NCBI GenBank assembly: GCA_016784425.1
Contig: JADHUQ010000116.1
Location: forward strand, 1-7,390
Source: Candidatus Delongbacteria bacterium
GTDB taxonomy: Bacteria > CAIWAD01 > BS150m-G50
DNA length: 7,390 nt
Reading direction: 5' to 3'
In this document: positions 5,321-7,390 of the stretch, piece after piece
Numbering within the stretch: the stretch's first letter is position 1
Layout: each line of letters opens with the position of its first letter
Translations under genes and position numbers: made by a program
The notes under the pieces: generated by a model
Database searches by the model: none
What the model was told of the DNA's origin: nothing
Seen by the model: only the letters and a program-made list of their open reading frames with translations

Positions 5321-7390
5321 TCATTCAACAGGAGACTGCTCCACTGCCGGTTCGCGCTGTGACACTTGATTGATCAACTGGTAATACAACTGCAGATACT
5401 CCCAGGCCAGCCCCGCGGGAACCGAATCATAGCGTCCCAGATTGCTGTTGTTGAAACACCGCCCCAGGCCACTCAACACGATAGCGCCTGCGCCGACCTG
5501 CTTGACAGTGGACACCGGCAGGTTACTGGTCAACCAGTGCAGCGGTTCGCCACCTGACACGGTACAGATCTCATCCACCCAGATGTCAAACTCCCTGCCG
5601 GGAACCTGCAGCAGTTGATCACTGTAATGATCCTCATTCAAGCGAAGACCGTACTCACCCAGCAGCTGGTTGATACCCGGCTCACTGTAGCCTGGCATGG
5701 CCAGTACCAGCAGGGTTCCCCCCTCCATCAGGAAACTCCTGATTGTATCACGACGGTCGTTCCCCCACTCCCCTTGTGGGTTTACGATCACCCGCAGCTG
5801 CTCTTCCGGTTGAATGTCAGCACCGCCCAGCTGTGGCAGCAGACCGGTGCGATAAAGCCAGATAAAACCGGTTTCCAGGTTGAGCGGGTCCTCCGGCGGC
5901 AGCTTGTTGGTCAAAGGGAGATGTACCAGTGATGCAGTAGTATCGAGCAGGGCGCAGGGACCAGGGGTCAGTTTCTCCGGGAGGGGATAGGACTGCGACT
6001 GTAGCAGGCGGGTCGGCAGCACAGCGATGGTAAACGCCGGGACCACCAGCAGCAGAAAAAGTTGTCCGGATAATTGGCGCTGCCAGGCGAGCCAGGCCAG
6101 CAGGAGTAATCCCAGCAACCCGGCGGTAAGGTTAACGGGGAAACCGTTACTCCGGTTAAGCCAGTCGATAATTCCCAGCAGATGTAGCAGGCGACTGCTC
6201 CAGAACATGGCGAAATTGGAGTAGGTAGTGCTGTCGGTAAAGCCCACGACACGACCCTTACCTTTGCGCAACGCCACCAGCTGAATCATGGGACCGAATC
6301 GCATACCGGCGCGGGGAGGATGGTTGTCGAAAAAATTCCCGGTGGAGTAATTCAGTAGATCGCTGCCGGCGGAGAGTCCCACCATTGGAGTGGCCAGCAG
6401 CTTGCCGGGGCGGATGGAACAGCCGGTGAGATAACGAAAGTCAGCCAGGTGCTCAACCACCGGGTGCCTGAGTGGAGCGGTTGCCTGCCAGAACTGATCG
6501 TCACTCGTGGTTATATCGAACACAGTGTCCCAGTTATAGGTGAAGCCGCACTGTTCGACTATCGGGGAGAGGTAACTGCTCATACCAAAGATGTTAGTGT
6601 GATCGCTGATGACATAGAGACCACCCCCTTCCTCAACAAACTGCAGCACCAGTTCCACCTCCTCCTCCGTGTAAGGACGGGTCGGGGTTTTCAGGATCAG
6701 CACATCGATCCCACTCAGGTCTGCAGCGGTCAGCGGCGCCTGGTGGATCCGTACCTCATAGTACTGCCGCAGCAGCTCCACCATACCGTGATAGTTATAG
6801 GTAGTGCGTGAACCATAGTGCTCGGTGTCCATCGGCTCGGTGGACCACTCCCAGTCGCTGTGCCACTCATCCATCAGCACCTGTCCACCACCAGGTACAC
6901 CGGGGTCCTGGTACACCAGCGCCAGAGCGATCAGAGCCACGGCCGCTAATACCAGCAGACGGGTAGGTGTAGAGCTATTACTTATACGGCGTTCAGGGTC
7001 AACGCGTCCGGGACCACCCAACAGCCGCCCCGCCAGCAAAACCGCTGGCAGTGAGACCAGCGTGTGATACAGGGAATACCAGGGCAACTCATAGAAACCA
7101 ACCGTCGTCATCCAGGCAGACTGACCGGCAAACAGTAACGCCCACCAGCCGAGGCAGAACATCAGGAAGCCGGTTGCCTTCAGGATATAACGCTGCGGTC
7201 GGCAGACAAACAGCAATAACAGCAACGACAGCACGATACCGGCGCGGTAATACAACCCGGTCCATTCGGGTGCAGCCGCAAAGGGCAGTAACTCCACTGG
7301 TGAAAGCAGGAACATCTCCGGTGATAACCAGGCGGGGGTAAGTGTCGTGAAACTGCCGATCAGCCAGGTGGCCAGCCAACCGATGGGATC
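5321..7390 (-). CDS. Large multi-pass membrane protein with two amidotransferase-like domains (5' end outside window)
   Basis: The frame is open to the window edge, giving 689 visible residues. The internal ATG at 7315 (residue 26) has GGAG touching it and no proper spacing, so the true start is probably beyond 7390. Hydrophobic segments lie near residues 4-20, 51-63, 73-89, 104-123 and 145-160. A soluble domain (about 165-410) follows, then two more segments (about 419-436 and 444-459) and a second soluble domain (about 530-680). Domain 1 holds DEWHSDWEW, IDVLILKTPTRPYTEEE, GGGLYVISDHTN and a late GRVVGFTDSTTYSN. Domain 2 repeats the pattern with EGGTLLVLAMPG. These beta-strand/GG/beta-strand patterns resemble class I glutamine-amidotransferase-like or DUF4350/GldG-type domains, but no catalytic Cys nucleophile elbow is apparent, so a binding or structural role is more likely. 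I do not recognise a named family. The gene is convergent with the VOC-nitroreductase gene and shows no evident link to the rest of the window. Confidence 0.8.
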   Translation of the reverse strand, partial: DPIGWLATWLIGSFTTLTPAWLSPEMFLLSPVELLPFAAAPEWTGLYYRAGIVLSLLLLLFVCRPQRYILKATGFLMFCLGWWALLFAGQSAWMTTVGFYELPWYSLYHTLVSLPAVLLAGRLLGGPGRVDPERRISNSSTPTRLLVLAAVALIALALVYQDPGVPGGGQVLMDEWHSDWEWSTEPMDTEHYGSRTTYNYHGMVELLRQYYEVRIHQAPLTAADLSGIDVLILKTPTRPYTEEEVELVLQFVEEGGGLYVISDHTNIFGMSSYLSPIVEQCGFTYNWDTVFDITTSDDQFWQATAPLRHPVVEHLADFRYLTGCSIRPGKLLATPMVGLSAGSDLLNYSTGNFFDNHPPRAGMRFGPMIQLVALRKGKGRVVGFTDSTTYSNFAMFWSSRLLHLLGIIDWLNRSNGFPVNLTAGLLGLLLLAWLAWQRQLSGQLFLLLVVPAFTIAVLPTRLLQSQSYPLPEKLTPGPCALLDTTASLVHLPLTNKLPPEDPLNLETGFIWLYRTGLLPQLGGADIQPEEQLRVIVNPQGEWGNDRRDTIRSFLMEGGTLLVLAMPGYSEPGINQLLGEYGLRLNEDHYSDQLLQVPGREFDIWVDEICTVSGGEPLHWLTSNLPVSTVKQVGAGAIVLSGLGRCFNNSNLGRYDSVPAGLAWEYLQLYYQLINQVSQREPAVEQSPVE

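Noticed and set aside
5615..5932. Long plus-strand open frames opposite the membrane protein gene, and similar frames opposite the YgfK-like gene.
   Set aside because: They lack ribosome binding sites and recognisable motifs, and are expected by chance opposite a GC-biased coding gene.

Overview
The window comes from a selenocysteine-using bacterium, probably an anaerobe or facultative anaerobe. The evidence is a small selenoprotein gene with an in-frame TGA in a CxxU motif, plus a long Fe-S/flavin oxidoreductase of the YgfK (putative selenate reductase subunit) family. Strong Shine-Dalgarno sites and base composition that looks GC-moderate by eye (not computed) would suit a proteobacterium or a Desulfuromonas/Geobacter-like member of Desulfobacterota. 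That placement is a guess, because no phylogenetic marker is present.

Layout: (A) The left third is a minus-strand unit, read right to left: a DEDDy-type 3'-5' exonuclease (1130 to 396), a SelW/Rdx-family selenoprotein (354 to 115), and the first 14 codons of a protein with a signal-peptide-like start (42 to 1, cut by the window edge). The selenoprotein is easy to miss, because a standard reading stops at the TGA and leaves only a 60-residue fragment. A hairpin just downstream of the TGA fits the bacterial SECIS pattern. (B) A divergent promoter region (1131-1250) holds a good sigma70-like promoter for the exonuclease unit and a perfect GTGTGA-N8-TCACAC dyad that may be an operator. (C) A plus-strand unit holds the YgfK-like gene (1251-4397) and, 28 bases later, a fusion of a VOC (glyoxalase-fold) domain to a small nitroreductase domain (4426-5265). 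(D) After a 55-base convergent gap with no visible terminator, a large minus-strand gene (7390 to 5321) codes for a multi-pass membrane protein with two amidotransferase-like soluble domains. Its 5' end lies outside the window.

How they may work together (inference): the YgfK-like protein should move electrons from a pyridine nucleotide through FAD and several [4Fe-4S] clusters. The VOC-nitroreductase fusion is an FMN-type reductase likely co-transcribed with it, and the SelW-like protein is a small thiol/selenol redox protein transcribed divergently. The two units together look like a selenium- or redox-related locus. The molybdenum hydroxylase and purine-catabolism genes that accompany ygfK in E. 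coli are absent from this window. No RNA genes, insertion sequences or CRISPR arrays were seen, and no stretch over 300 bases lacks a gene.
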